DNA from: Isoetes taiwanensis
Taxonomy: Eukaryota; Streptophyta; Lycopodiopsida; Isoetales; Isoetaceae
Reading direction: 5' to 3'
Length of the DNA: 64,000 nucleotides
Assembly (NCBI GenBank): GCA_021234155.1
Contig: JAJEKV010000404.1
Location: 1-64,000, forward strand
Part shown: positions 12,247 to 22,982 of the stretch, piece after piece
How the letters are laid out: every line of letters begins with the position of its first letter
How positions within the stretch are numbered: the first letter of the stretch is position 1
Made by a program: the position numbers and the translations under genes
Notes under the pieces: generated by a model
Databases searched by the model: none
What the model was told of the DNA's origin: nothing
What the model saw: only the letters and a program-made list of their open reading frames with translations

Positions 12247-12403
12247 GACGAATTCTGAACTTCAAGCATCAATAGCTGCAGTCTGGCCCAAAATTTACAT
12301 GAAGAGATGAATTATTTGGCAGGGAATCAGCACCGAAATGAACTTCAGAGAATTCCTTTCAATGTCATAAAAGGGATGAAATTGGTCCCACATTTAAGTC
12401 AGA

Positions 12404-12495
12404 GGCTCCAATTCAAAGTGATTTAAGGGATTTGGATTTTCCAAGGTCCGGCTCCAATTCAAAGTGATTTAAGGGATTTGGATTTTCCAAGGTTC
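12404..12495. repeat. 46 bp tandem duplication
   Basis: Two adjacent copies (12404-12449 and 12450-12495) of a 46 bp unit beginning GGCTCCAATTCAAAGTG are nearly identical, differing near the 3' end. It lies about 160 bp downstream of the small spliced frame, possibly in its 3' UTR. Confidence 0.85.
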
Positions 12496-12539
12496 GACTC
12501 CTTGGTCCCATAGACGTGTAAATAAATTTAATATAACTA

Positions 12540-13080
12540 GTCACACTGTGGAATATTCAAATACTTACCACTATGGGTATGTGACATGTAGAAACCATAT
12601 TCACATAATTACCACCATAGTATATCATGTAGAAACCGTATTCAAATACTTACCACCATATTATATCTCATGTACAAACCATACCTATAAGACACTACAT
12701 TGTACACCATAGTATCATATGTACAACCCATTCTAAAATAAAATGTTGAATTATCACCATTATAAAGCAAAGAAGATAGATGTGGTAAAACATCTTGTCA
12801 AAAAAGCAATACGATACATCATATACTTTAAGTAGGAATAGCTATCAACTACACTTGCCATGTCAGAAAGCTATGTTCGTTTATTAGACTATCAAATCGT
12901 AATAATGAACCATGTTGTATAACAAGACACTTACCGTGTTAAAAAATAGTGTTTATTTATCACACTATCAGATCATATCAATGAACTATGTTGCATAACC
13001 AGATATGGTTTGTAAACTTTTCGCGGCCCACAAACCGGTACCAGTTTAAATGTTTGACTTTCACCAACAAACTATGGTTA
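12540..13080. repeat. Degenerate tandem repeats, subterminal-type
   Basis: At 12585-12720 a unit of about 42-56 bp containing CATGTAGAAACC and TACCACCATA recurs three to four times with drift. At 12870-13005 a second unit of about 95 bp containing ATGAACCATGTTG recurs twice. Such ACCAC/ACTATG-rich arrays resemble subterminal repeats of CACTA elements, which links them tentatively to the terminus-like sequence at 8142. Confidence 0.45.
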
Positions 13081-13581
13081 AAAAGTCATACTGATGCTGC
13101 AATACAAAATTGACAAAAGATGTACACAACAAAGAAGACAGAGAATCTGGAGAATAACAGGTAGTAGAAAAGAATATATTATAGGATGAACAATGTGGCC
13201 GCAAGCCAATAGTACATTATATGTTCCACAGTTTCTAACATACGCAAAGCAGATGCAGGTGAAAACAACAAGCAAAAAAGCTAAACAGCATTGCGATGGC
13301 GATTTCACTGAGTTTCTTTCACGGATTCGATATCAAGATCAAGCTTTGTGGCAATTCTCTGAACATGAGCTTTTCCTATAACAATGGCCTGTGATACGTC
13401 CATTTCAGAATATCCTGTCACTTCCGGCATGTCAAGATATTGCTACGGCAACATCTGTCACACGTTGTGATATCTCCGAACCTATGCTCTTGTCTGTATC
13501 CAGCAACTCATCCTGCAACGCTATTGAGAACTCAGTCTTTCTTACGTGACCGGGTTCTTGTAATCACTACCGGAGGCGGCA

Positions 13582-14947
13582 TTAGAAGTGCTCTCTATCC
13601 AGTAGACTCTCGATTACCAGTGGTAGGACACTATCAAGGCTGTTATTGAGTGCCTCGAGCTTTTCAAATTGTGGATCGAGTTCAGCCAAGGCCTTCTCCG
13701 TCTTCTCCCACAGCGCCCGGGTTTCCTGTAGCCTCCCTTCGAAGCCATTCTGATCCAAAGCATCAAGGATCTCGTCCATCTTGCTAAGATCTATATTCTG
13801 AGTTATGTTGAGATCTGGCTTATCGGAACTTCCAGGCTGATCATCGATAGGCATTTCTTCCTCCTCTTTGACCATTGGCCTTGCCATCTTCTCTAAGGTC
13901 TCGAAGAAGGACCTAAGAAACCTGCAAACTTTGTCGTCGTACTCAAAGGAAACACTGTGTTTCCCTTGCATCAGAGCAATCCTAGAAGTTGTCCTAGCTG
14001 AGAAGAAGTCCAAAACACAACCCTCGAGAGGCACCAGATCCTTTACCATATAATATACATAAGAAGTTTTTGCCTATGTTTTAAGGATGAAATCCCCTTC
14101 CATAGCTACCCAGGAGAACTTGGGTTTACCTGTGAAGTACTCTAAATATCTTTTCTTCATTTTGGTGTCCACTTCTTTGTCACCTGTAATTGGAAATTTT
14201 GGAAGTGGAGTGCTTTTTGGTGCATTACTCACCTGAGTTAAACATAGCTCCAAGTTAGGCTGCATAGGCAAGACATGAGCCTCGCTTTTGTTGACTGTCA
14301 CATGGCTCACATAAAACTGGAACTCCTTAATCATTTTCTTGCTCATCCACCCCTGCTCTTCGTAAGCCCCTAAGAAAATATAGAAACTCCCTTGGATCGG
14401 GCTTTGACTGTACAAATAGTGCGGCAAATGGGATGATCTCAGAAACATTATTATATGATATACCTTCGCTGTCATCAACCCACCAATCTTGCTAAACAGA
14501 TCAAAATATTTTTTTTACTTTCCAAAGCGTCTGGAAACTGCGCATATCAATGAAAACCATCGTTGCATTTTTCGAGACTAATACAGAAACAAGAACACCG
14601 GATTTGGTGACATGTTGCATAGTGTTTCCCTTTTCCTTCATTTTCTTTGCTTCATCTGGCTTCATGATAGCCAGAATGGCCTCCAAGAATGCACTGGAAA
14701 GATTGCTTTGTACATGATCTTTGTTATAGTTAGACTTGATGTAGCTGAAATCTGTGTCAGCTATATCAAGCAGACGTTGTTCATTGAGCTCTGAAAAATA
14801 CGCTGCCAATTTATCAGAATTTGTGTACTGCTTATCTGAAATACAGTTTGCATAAGACAGCACTTCATGGCGCATCAGAGTGTGGGTTCTAATATCCAGT
14901 GCCCTTTGCCTGCAACCAAATCGCTCACAAAGATATCGGTATCGCAC
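13582..14947 (-). pseudogene. DNA methylase-like C-terminal region, interrupted
   Basis: Read on the minus strand, three segments (14947-14501, 14478-14074, 14049-13582) form one body of about 450 residues. A T8 run at 14509-14516 causes a one-base shift; correcting it joins KYF to DLFSKIGG. One in-frame TAG stands at 14074-14076. The order of motifs suggests a beta-class N4/N6 DNA methylase: ADTDF (14947 segment) where an ADPPF/DPPY catalytic motif would sit, a SGVLVS...LW strand-helix, then GCVLDFFSARTT where the S-adenosylmethionine FxGxG motif would sit. Both motifs are imperfect, so the enzyme would be inactive or my assignment is wrong. The last 130 residues are acidic and coiled-coil-like. 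An upstream acceptor-like AAAAG lies at 14948. Confidence 0.4.
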
Positions 14948-15266
14948 TTTTAGAAACGGCTTGTCCTCGAAAGCACTCGTTCGTTAATGACTCACCTCAA
15001 CGTTATTCATTCATTGAAGGAATCGAGGAACCTCTTGTTAAAAAACTTTAGAGCTGCCCGAGGCCGCGTTCCCCATGATCGTCGATGAGTTTACGCCGCC
15101 GGCCCACTTGTTAACAACTTGCATAAACTTCTTCCATGTTTTCTCTTGCATGAAAAGAAATTGCTTTTCATCTTTAAGCTCTTTGACTTTTTTAAAGTCG
15201 TTGTAGCCACTTCAACAAAATCCTCGCAACCAATAGCTCATCGAGGATGGCGCTGTGATTAGCAAA

Positions 15267-15803
15267 TTATAAGAAACCATACCTTCCGCATGAAGTCACT
15301 ATAGTGCGGTTGGTCTCGTGGAGGGCAACCAAATGCGTTGTCTTTGATTTCTCGATTCTTTGCTGAAGCTTTTGAACAAGTGGTTCTTTATAGACAGTGC
15401 CCGCAATTATATCGTTGCATTGGATTGATAGTTGAATGTACTTCTTGTTAGACAAGTTTCCATTTAGCACACGACTTTTTCTCCTTGCATATACCTTAGC
15501 AAATTCCATGTGTTGCTTGACACTACCCATGTCGCGTCTGCAGTATTTGTGCACCAAAAATGCTGATGATTACGGAAATAATATAGAAATTCTTGTTGAC
15601 AAGTTCCTCCGGGCTAGACCAAGTGATTATCTTCCTGCGAAACAAACATAGGCTTGAACAGATGAAATGGCAAAAAACATTTGAAATTTAAAACACTTAC
15701 TTTGTGACGAGGTCAAATGGAACGACATCAGGCGGAGTAAGAACCTCGGTTGGACACTTCTTGAAGCTCCTTATTAGCGTCTCCACATGATAATTGGAGC
15801 GCA
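15267..15803 (-). pseudogene. Exons of the same minus-strand gene
   Basis: The segment 15803-15701 reads as protein (ending PPDVVPFDLVT) and stops at a good donor, AAA|GTAAGTG. After a 66 bp intron (15700-15635, acceptor TTCGCAG) the frame continues in register as KKIITWSSPEELVNKNFY. A frame change follows near 15560, after which 15557-15267 is open for about 96 codons, Lys/Arg-rich, ending NRTIVTSCGRYGFL. The intact splice with preserved frame argues for a real gene in the recent past. I recognise no domain here; the link to the methylase-like region rests on strand and proximity. Confidence 0.4.
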
Positions 15804-16186
15804 CTGTTTGTCATATTTGTTGAAGCCATCTCACAGTCAAATATACTAAACCTCGTAAACCAAGTCACTCCCATAGGATAAAACTTCTTAAATTCCTCCA
15901 ACTTGGAGGCGGTCTGGTCAGCAAGTTTTTTTCCTTCTTCCAGGTAAAAAACTCAACTTTTCTGCCCGGCCTTTTCTGGCATTCGAGAGGTAGAAGGCAA
16001 TGTCAACATAGAGGACGTAGCTGTTGGGAGACTGGAGGAGGTAGGAGTGGACGACGAGGAAGGCTGGCTTGCATCTTTTGTGTTGAAATTTCGAAGATTA
16101 ATTCTGAAAGTGGTGATCTTTCAATGAGTTGGATTTTCCTTAGCACTAGTATCGCCAGTAAGTGGAGGCATTAGAAGTTTCTGACC

Positions 16187-16813
16187 TTAGGGATCTACAA
16201 TGGTAGAACCAATTTGGTTTGCTGAGGCTACAAGCTCAGATGACAGTAAAGGTTCTTTCGGCACAGAAGGCTTACTAATAGCGGCTACTATTTCACGACA
16301 TTCATTCTTTTGGCTATAACACATAACCAATTCTCGTCCATCCAGGATGGTAGCTTGTTGTACTTTGTCACCTTTAAGGCATAAGATGGAGGCTTTTTGT
16401 CTGCCGATAATCCCTTCCTGCACATGTTAAAGCCAACGAGACTGTCTCTGTTGCTCTTGGTACCAAAAAGGTTCAACGAGTCGTATGATGACAGGGTCCA
16501 TCCATATCCCTTCAACACTGGTAGGCACCCCTTTTCCACTAGCCGGCTTATTTAGTTTGCTTGCAGTCATTATAGATGGATTATAGTTCTGCCACCACCG
16601 TACATATTCGACAAACTGCAGTTGTTGTGTGTCCTCTACACTACATATAATGGCATTCTGGACGTTATTTTTCGTTCCTTCCCACATAGCCACGATTATA
16701 CCCAATTGCTCATAATCTTCTGGACCCTTTCCTGTCCTGAAAAAAAGACAGAGATCATTCCGTCGGTCCCCTACTACATGTGGCTTAGCTTGGGCGATCT
16801 CTCCATGCACCAC
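16187..16813 (-). pseudogene. Upstream coding block of the minus-strand gene, one stop
   Basis: A single frame runs from 16813 to 16187 (about 209 codons) with one internal stop at 16427-16429. The first half reads convincingly as protein (for example GPEDYEQLGIIVAMWEG) and carries Trp/Tyr-rich segments typical of a globular domain. A second frame is open from 16539 to 16288, so a frameshift rather than a stop mutation is possible. Function unknown. It probably forms the N-terminal part of the gene ending at 13582, whose 5' flank is the palindromic repeat array. Confidence 0.35.
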
Positions 16814-16911
16814 CTATGAGTTCTGTCTGGAGTTATTATCCGCATGGGTTCAGCGTTCGGCCCACGAAATAGTTCAAGTGCTGCAGCTAGAAAAAAGATC
16901 AAGTTAGGAAC

Positions 16912-17185
16912 ATCGCCACCACGATCCCTCATAGCACTAATGCAAAACACTAACTCTATGGGAGTTAGTTAGCAAAGATCGCGACCGCGATCATTGAGAG
17001 CACTCATGCACAACAGATCTTCTTGTGGGCTAAGCTAAGAAAGATCGCGGTCGCTATCTGAAAGAGGATTATACGTAAAAGTTCTAATACTCTCAGGGGT
17101 CGACAGAATCGCGACTGCGATTTAGTTATGTTAACTACACCTAAAAATACACAAAAACAACTCGACTACCATCGCGATCGCGATC
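16912..17185. repeat. Tandem array of 64-66 bp units with palindromic cores
   Basis: Five units begin with a core related to ATCGCGNNCGCGATC, at 16912, 16978, 17044, 17108 and 17171, giving spacings of 66, 66, 64 and 63 bp. The cores are near-perfect palindromes, whereas the sequence between them has drifted strongly. Single related cores occur further on (GTCGCGAAAA near 17232, GGCGATCGCGAAAG near 17350). The array lies immediately upstream of the minus-strand coding block that starts at 16813, so it could be a cluster of dimeric-protein binding sites or a decayed satellite. Confidence 0.75.
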
Positions 17186-17215
17186 TTGATGAGCTAATTT
17201 GATGCTTTGAAAAAG

Positions 17216-20159
17216 GTCCCTAGAGTTCTGACGATAGCACAGGTTGAAAAAGTCGCGAAAATTACCTTCTTTCAGGGTGGCTGAGCGAGACATACTGGTG
17301 CTAGAAAATTCGTTGAAGCGCTGCGATTCTAGAAGGCGCTTGGATGGAGGCGATCGCGAAAGTGAAGAAATGATGTTGGCCGCTCCTTATATAGTTCTTG
17401 CCCACATTATGATGGGCATTAATGGCGCATGCCTCATTAATTCTGATGGCGCCATAATGACGTGCAATAAATTGCGACGGTGGGCTGGGAATATTCTAGA
17501 ATTCCCTGAATTTTGAATTTCGACACTCATTACAGATGCAGCATCATTTTCTAAAATTAGTACGTTGATAGTGACATTTAGCTACCTAACTATCGTGGGG
17601 AAGGTTAATAAGAAGCCCACGATAAGTCAGGATAAATGAGATAGGGACAATTTAGTTACGACCCATTAGTGCCACGCTGTAAAGACAAGAATTTGAAATT
17701 TGAAAAAACTATACCCACCCGAAGACCCCAGCATTCTCTCATTTAGAACAAAATTTGGGGAGGGAATTTTGGAGGTGCTCAGTAGAAAGACGAAGGCTGA
17801 CCAACAAGGTGTCGACTTCAGGATGCTTTAAAGGTCAAAAGCAAGCAAGAATTGCTGTTTAATCTGGATTTTCCTGTATTTTTCTTGAACTCCCCTAATT
17901 TTAATGACCTTCCCTGAAATGCAACAGACATAGAGCCCAAATGATGCACACTAGCATAAGAATTGCTCTGTCCTTCTAATGGCACCAGTTACATGCCTAG
18001 ATGGAAAGTTAGAAGATTGAAATTATCCCCAACTACTGAATAACTTTCTAAACGGTTTATATCAATCATGTGTGAATAAATTCTATGTAGTGTTCATCAA
18101 AAATGCGATTGGGCTTTCGCCCAGTAATAAATGTGATGTTTTGCTGTTGTTAGTAGTTCAATATATCACTAAACTTTGTAGCCACTTCAAGTATTTTGTA
18201 CGGATATTTCTGACTGTGCTCATTTTAGGACCGTGAGTTATCCGTAAGATTGCGACGACATTGTTGTTCAACGCACAACAGGTATTTGTTCATGTATCCC
18301 TTTGTGGGATTCATGTCCGATCGAGTACTCAGTGCTCGGGCACATCACTCCGGCGATTTCTCTGAGCAATCTCTCTTTTTCTGATTCCAGGATGGTTGAG
18401 CTGAGATCCATGCTATTCAATGGTGTGAAGGTGGCGGAGGCTAAAGTGCGTAGCTTCGCCATGCACGATGCACCATAACTTGCCCTTGCCCTTCGATTAT
18501 ATTGTAGTTTCTCTGGAAGTCATTATCGATGGAGGCTTTAATTGCCATTTCTAGAACTTGAGATTGCAGTTTTCACATAGTCAGAGGGAATTTTATACTG
18601 TGGCCTGCAGGGGACATAGTTAGCATTGCATCCGAACTCCGCCAGCACAGATGAAAAAAATAAATTGGATGCTGGTGGGTGAAAAGAGCCCCAAAGTGGA
18701 TAGTTGTCATGGTGGAATTTCAAGGGATGAGCTTCTGGAAAGAGATTGCACACTCTTGCATGAATGTTGCGACGCGCATTATGAACATGGCGTGGTAATC
18801 TTCACTAACCCTAATCAGGCAATTGGTGACATGATGTTAGGAGAAGAGTTCTTGGCTGCCACCTTGATGAAGATATGCCCTATGTCAGAAAGGCCTATGC
18901 GGTGCCAAGCTTGTTCTGAAATGCCACAAGTGCACGACCTGGTCAGGTGGCCCAATGCTTTGGTATTAGTGGATAATGTTTCAGTGGCGACACTCATACG
19001 GGCTGTGAAAGAGCAGCCCATTGAAGCAAAACCATATGCATGGAAATCGAAGTTGCTAAAGCTCCTAAAAGGTCTTACAAAATGGTAAATCGCACTCCAA
19101 GAACGTCAACATTGCCCATTAAAGCTGAGAGGAAGATAACCGCAGCATCCATTGTAGACTTCAAATTTTCACTTTGTTGCATGCAAAGATGTTGTGCTAG
19201 CTTCTCCACATCTGAGATCACACGCATGCGAACATACTATTGGAATATGAGTGCTGCAGACAGACCTATGTTTGCTTTCAAAGTCCAGTTTTTTATATAT
19301 CATCTAACTCTTTGCATTCTAAATTAAAGAGATCCATCTAATAGATTTTTTAGCAGTCCAATTATTTACACATAATCTAACTCTTTGCATTCACAGGTTT
19401 TGAATTAAGATGTTCTTTGCACAGATTCCCTCATTCTGTGAATCCATAAAGAGAAATGTTCAAGGCCGCCGCGATAAATTTCTTGTATACTTAATGATTC
19501 ATATGTTATGTTTTCGAATTTTTATTTAAGTTTCAGACCAAAAAAACAAGATCTCCCATAACACATGAAAACAAAGATTTCAATTTTGAAGATGTGATCA
19601 TCATTTTCAAAAGTAACGGTCAGGTCTGTTAATTAAAGGAGATTTGGGCGACCTTACATTAGTATGGAGGAAAAAGAAAAGCAATCTAGAATCCATAGAA
19701 AACTAAGCTCTACAAGACACACACAAAACACCACGATTATTGCTACATCATTCATACATTGGATTGTATATCTCAAGCTAGAAGTCATTCACAAGAGCAA
19801 TGTATCTTCTAATGGTTAGGGCATCTAATCTACAAACGACCATCTCAAAACAGCCATTCATCAATTTAAAACCATAACCCTGAACATTTGGAACTAAATC
19901 TATTTATATTTGCTCAATATTCGATCATGTCACAGTAAAATTCCATTTGGAAGCCTTCTCTGGCCATATCTGTTCTGTCTATACATAAAGAACTCGGGGA
20001 CTCATAGAAATCATAAATGCTTATGTTACAAGTAATAACAAAGAACCTCGGCTCAAAACAAGTTGCTTCCTAGCGTCCGTTTCTACTCCATGCCATGGTA
20101 CATTTTATGTGGCTTGCAGAAAAAATTTAGTTGAAAGCATCAATAATAAGTAGTATTGG
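17216..20159. other. Mostly non-coding, no recognised gene
   Basis: A plus-strand frame at 17244-17516 (90 codons) overlaps the end of the palindromic array and looks accidental. A plus-strand frame at 18651-19088 (145 codons) is listed separately. At 19466-19490 the string GGCCGCCGCGATAAATTTCTTG matches, inverted, one arm of the hairpin at 45255-45303, so both belong to one dispersed repeat family. No RNA genes were seen. Confidence 0.5.
18651..19088 (+). CDS. Unassigned open frame, 145 codons
   Basis: This frame is open for 145 codons and contains seven cysteines and a fairly balanced amino-acid composition, which is unusual for chance AT-rich sequence. An antisense frame (19021-18815) is also open, so composition may be responsible. 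I do not recognise the protein and see no splice or promoter support. It could be a fragment of an exon. Confidence 0.2.
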   Translation: MKKINWMLVGEKSPKVDSCHGGISRDELLERDCTLLHECCDAHYEHGVVIFTNPNQAIGDMMLGEEFLAATLMKICPMSERPMRCQACSEMPQVHDLVRWPNALVLVDNVSVATLIRAVKEQPIEAKPYAWKSKLLKLLKGLTKW

Positions 20160-20300
20160 TGCCCAGCGTTGCGGGGCATAAGTTGGATGTTTGCATATAT
20201 TTTGATCGCAATGAGGAAAGTGTGCAGTAACCTTTTTTTATGACAAAAATATCTAAAGATAGTAACAGTGCCCAACATTGCTGGGGATTAGTTGGGAACC
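20160..20300 (-). repeat. Two GC hairpins of Helitron-3'-end type
   Basis: GTGCCCAGCGTTGCGGGGC (20160-20182 region) and a diverged copy near 20270 (GTGCCCAACATTGCTGGGG) each fold as a short stem with a small loop. They lie on the 3' side of the minus-strand Helitron helicase remnant at 20533, where Helitrons carry a terminal hairpin. No CTRR end follows clearly, so the terminus is not proven. Confidence 0.35.
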
Positions 20301-20532
20301 TATAGAGTTCTATGAACTATGAGACGAGAGTGCAGTATTAACTGTACAGTTAGATTTGTATTTTTGACATCTTGAAAATTACACATTGAAGAGGTAGTAA
20401 ATCATGACTTATAAGAGATCCAGTGTTTTGCTTTGGTGGGTATATGGTGAGTTAAAGAGCATTTTCATCCTGTAGGATCTTTTTGTAGACTACATTTAGA
20501 GTGAATCTCATATTGTTTTTGAGCAGTGTTTC

Positions 20533-20790
20533 TTATCTTGAGGTGTCTTGAATGTATACGTTCACTTCCTGTTGTGTGGTGCACCCTGAGAATGCGGCAT
20601 AGAGCTGGCCGTGCGTGAAGACTGGCGTTGGCAGGTAGATGCCAACAGAGGTCATGGACTGGCCTTGTGATCTATTTATGGTCATCGAGATTGCGAGTTG
20701 CACGAGGAATTGCCTTCGCTTGAAGGGGAGGAGGTCGTTGTCTGATGGCTCTAGAGTTATCCTTGGTATGAGGATCCTTGTTTCTTTGTA
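20533..20790 (-). pseudogene. Helitron RepHel helicase, C-terminal fragment
   Basis: On the minus strand this reads as the last 85 or so residues of a Pif1-like helicase of a Helitron: TRILIPRI, then RRQFLVQLAISMTINRSQGQ (motif V region), then GIYLPTPVFTHGQLYAAFS, then a natural stop at 20533-20535. These motifs are diagnostic for plant Helitron helicases. A TGA where Trp is expected stands at the upstream edge, and beyond it only scattered similarity remains to about 20950. The element is an old, truncated autonomous copy. Confidence 0.85.
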
Positions 20791-21195
20791 GGTGCCTCAC
20801 TGCAACTTCATTTGAGCATGTTGGGTTGTACCTCATAAGGCCAAGCTTTGGGCAGTGTTAAAGCACATCCTCTACCTCATGCATCAGTATGAGGGCTGCT
20901 GCATAGAGGTTGATGTTGTATAGCTCGGCATCCAGTTCCTTGGGGAGGTCGTTGTCTCAATTCTCATTCTGGGGGGTTAGAGCTAAATTATTGCTTGCGA
21001 ACCATCGACATAAACCGGACCTACTCTATGGTAGATTTATCATTGGATCTTAAAATAGTATGGTCCATGGATTTATTGATGGCTCAATAAACTCTAAATT
21101 TGATGGGGCATTGATTGTACAGGCTCCAACTTGATTTGTCCGTTGTGGTAGCAATGTCGTTGAATGACAATGCCCTACATTGTATGCATTCCCTA

Positions 21196-22397
21196 TTAAG
21201 TGGTTCGCAGTGCTGTCGTTATACATGTGTGACTCTAAGCATTCTAGAATGGGACTCGCATGAAACCAACAAACCGCCCACTTGCTTCTCATTCATCTCA
21301 GCAGATTTTCTACAATGGTGGATAGTGGGTAGCCGCACACATGCGAACTACCCATAAAAAATAAAGGGAAAATCCAATTATATCATTTGGACCCCAACAA
21401 AATACAATGCTAATAGAGATGGGCTAGTGTACTGCCGAAAGCTTATCACCGGATTAAAAACCCCGCCCTTTCGGGTTTCGAGGAAAACCCCTAGTGATAA
21501 GCCTTTGGCAAGGGCTGGACAAACGTAAGGCATAAAAATCGCTCCCAAAACACGGAAAAGTCGAAGCAGATGCCGCCGCTAACTGCACACGCACATCACC
21601 AACAAAACAACAAAACAAAACAAACCTCCCAGTGGTGGGGGCTGATTTACGCGTGCCAGCGATAAAAATACAATAACAAAGAAGGGGGAGGGTGGGTTCA
21701 AAGAGAAAAAGGTGCGTTGAGAGAGAAGAGGAAGCCGATGAGAAGTCGGGCGTAAACGCCCCTAAAATAGCCGTAACTCCCAACGGAATCGGGCATGCGC
21801 CACCGCATGCAAAACATGCATGCATGCTCGTCCCATTCTAGAATGGCGATCCGATGTCTCGGATCGATGGGATTCTAGAATGGGACTCGCATGAAACCAA
21901 CAAACCGCCCGAATACCAAAGGACTTCCTTAACAAACTAGGATCGAGGACGAAGGTCACAGGATGAAGGCTAAAGGCCGAGAAAGGACAACATGAAAGAA
22001 ATGCCAAATTGGCCAAACCAGGCAGGAAGAAGCCCCTCCCCTGCCTGGAAACAATTCAAAGAGAAAAAGGTACTGCTGAGAGAGAAGAGGAAGCGCCGAT
22101 GAGAAGTCGAAGCTAAAACACGCCTAAAATAGCGAACTCCCAACCAGAACGGGCATGCGCCGCCCGCATGCATGCAAAACATGCATGCTCGTCCCATTCT
22201 AGAATGGCGATCCGATGTCTCGGATCGATGGGATTCTTGCTATTCTGTATTAGATGGGTGCGCTCTCATTTCATGTTGATATTGTGCATAGATAGGTTGT
22301 CGAAAGGGACGCTGGTGTGGTTTGTACATATGAATAAGAAAAGTTAAACAAAAGTTAAACGAAGTTATTTGACATTTGCATCTAGTGAAGCTTGTAT
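21196..22397. repeat. Repeat copy 1, interrupted by the 1 kb insert
   Basis: The left part (about 21196-21238, GTGGTTCGCAGTG...) and right part (about 22234-22397, TTGCTATTCTGTATTAG...) match the continuous copy 2 at 22456-22682. Between them sits the composite insert at 21239-22233. Comparing the two copies therefore exposes a filled and an empty site in the same window. Confidence 0.75.
21239..22233. mobile_element. Two-unit insert with ATTCTAGAATGGGAC termini
   Basis: Unit I (21239 to about 21871) and unit II (about 21872 to 22233) share their first 38-40 bp, beginning ATTCTAGAATGGGACTCGCA, and their last 190 bp, but have different interiors (about 400 and 140 bp). Each unit contains the start sequence again in inverted form (GTCCCATTCTAGAAT) followed by a 27 bp tail with a perfect hairpin, GATCCGA-TGTC-TCGGATC. 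Conserved ends with variable interiors suit a non-autonomous transposon. The tandem arrangement plus a hairpin near one end recalls Helitron-like elements, while the inverted ends recall a cut-and-paste element. No transposase is encoded. Confidence 0.6.
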
Positions 22398-22455
22398 TTT
22401 TATTCGAGCTGACGTGGAGAGTGAAGTTGTCATTAGAAAGCAGAACTTGTAATCT

Positions 22456-22682
22456 CCGTAGTGGTTCGCAGTGTTGTCGTTCTACCTGTGTGACTCCAAG
22501 CGTTTTTGCTATTCTGTATTAGATGGGTGGGCTCTCATTTCACGTTGATATTGTGCATAGATAGGTTGTCAGATAGGTTCTCGAAAGGGACGCTGGTGTG
22601 GTTTGTACTTATGAATAAGAAAAGTTAAACAAAAGTTAAACGAAGTTGTTTGACATTTGCAGCTAGTGAAGCTTGTATTTGA
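22456..22682. repeat. Repeat copy 2, empty site
   Basis: This copy runs uninterrupted from GTGGTTCGCAGTG to GCTTGTATTT and lacks the 1 kb insert present in copy 1. A 12 bp insertion (AGATAGGTTCTC) distinguishes it. About 60 bp of unrelated DNA separates the two copies, so they arose by near-tandem duplication before the insert arrived. Confidence 0.75.
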
Positions 22683-22982
22683 CATTACTACTTGAAAGTT
22701 ATATTCTGTACATGATTGCATTCAACTGTCTCATTCTCATGAGAGGGTTGCCGATATATGTATCTCAAAAATCATGCTCAAACATTGACTAGTATACCTG
22801 GGATCTGTTGACTTCATCCCATACATGTCAAGGGCTCTTTTTTTTTTTTTTTTTGAGGGCAAGGTTGGTTTTATATTTCATTTATAGAAAATACATAAAT
22901 ACCTTTGCTAATAAAAGCAAAGTATAGCAGAAAGTAAAACTACTACAGTGATATAGTAGGTATGGTCCCAAGACCAATTGCA

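Noticed and set aside
17244-17516. 90-codon frame near the palindromic array
   Set aside because: It overlaps repeat cores, has no domain and no splice or promoter support.
18815-19021. Minus-strand 68-codon frame
   Set aside because: It is antisense to a longer plus-strand frame and neither is recognised.
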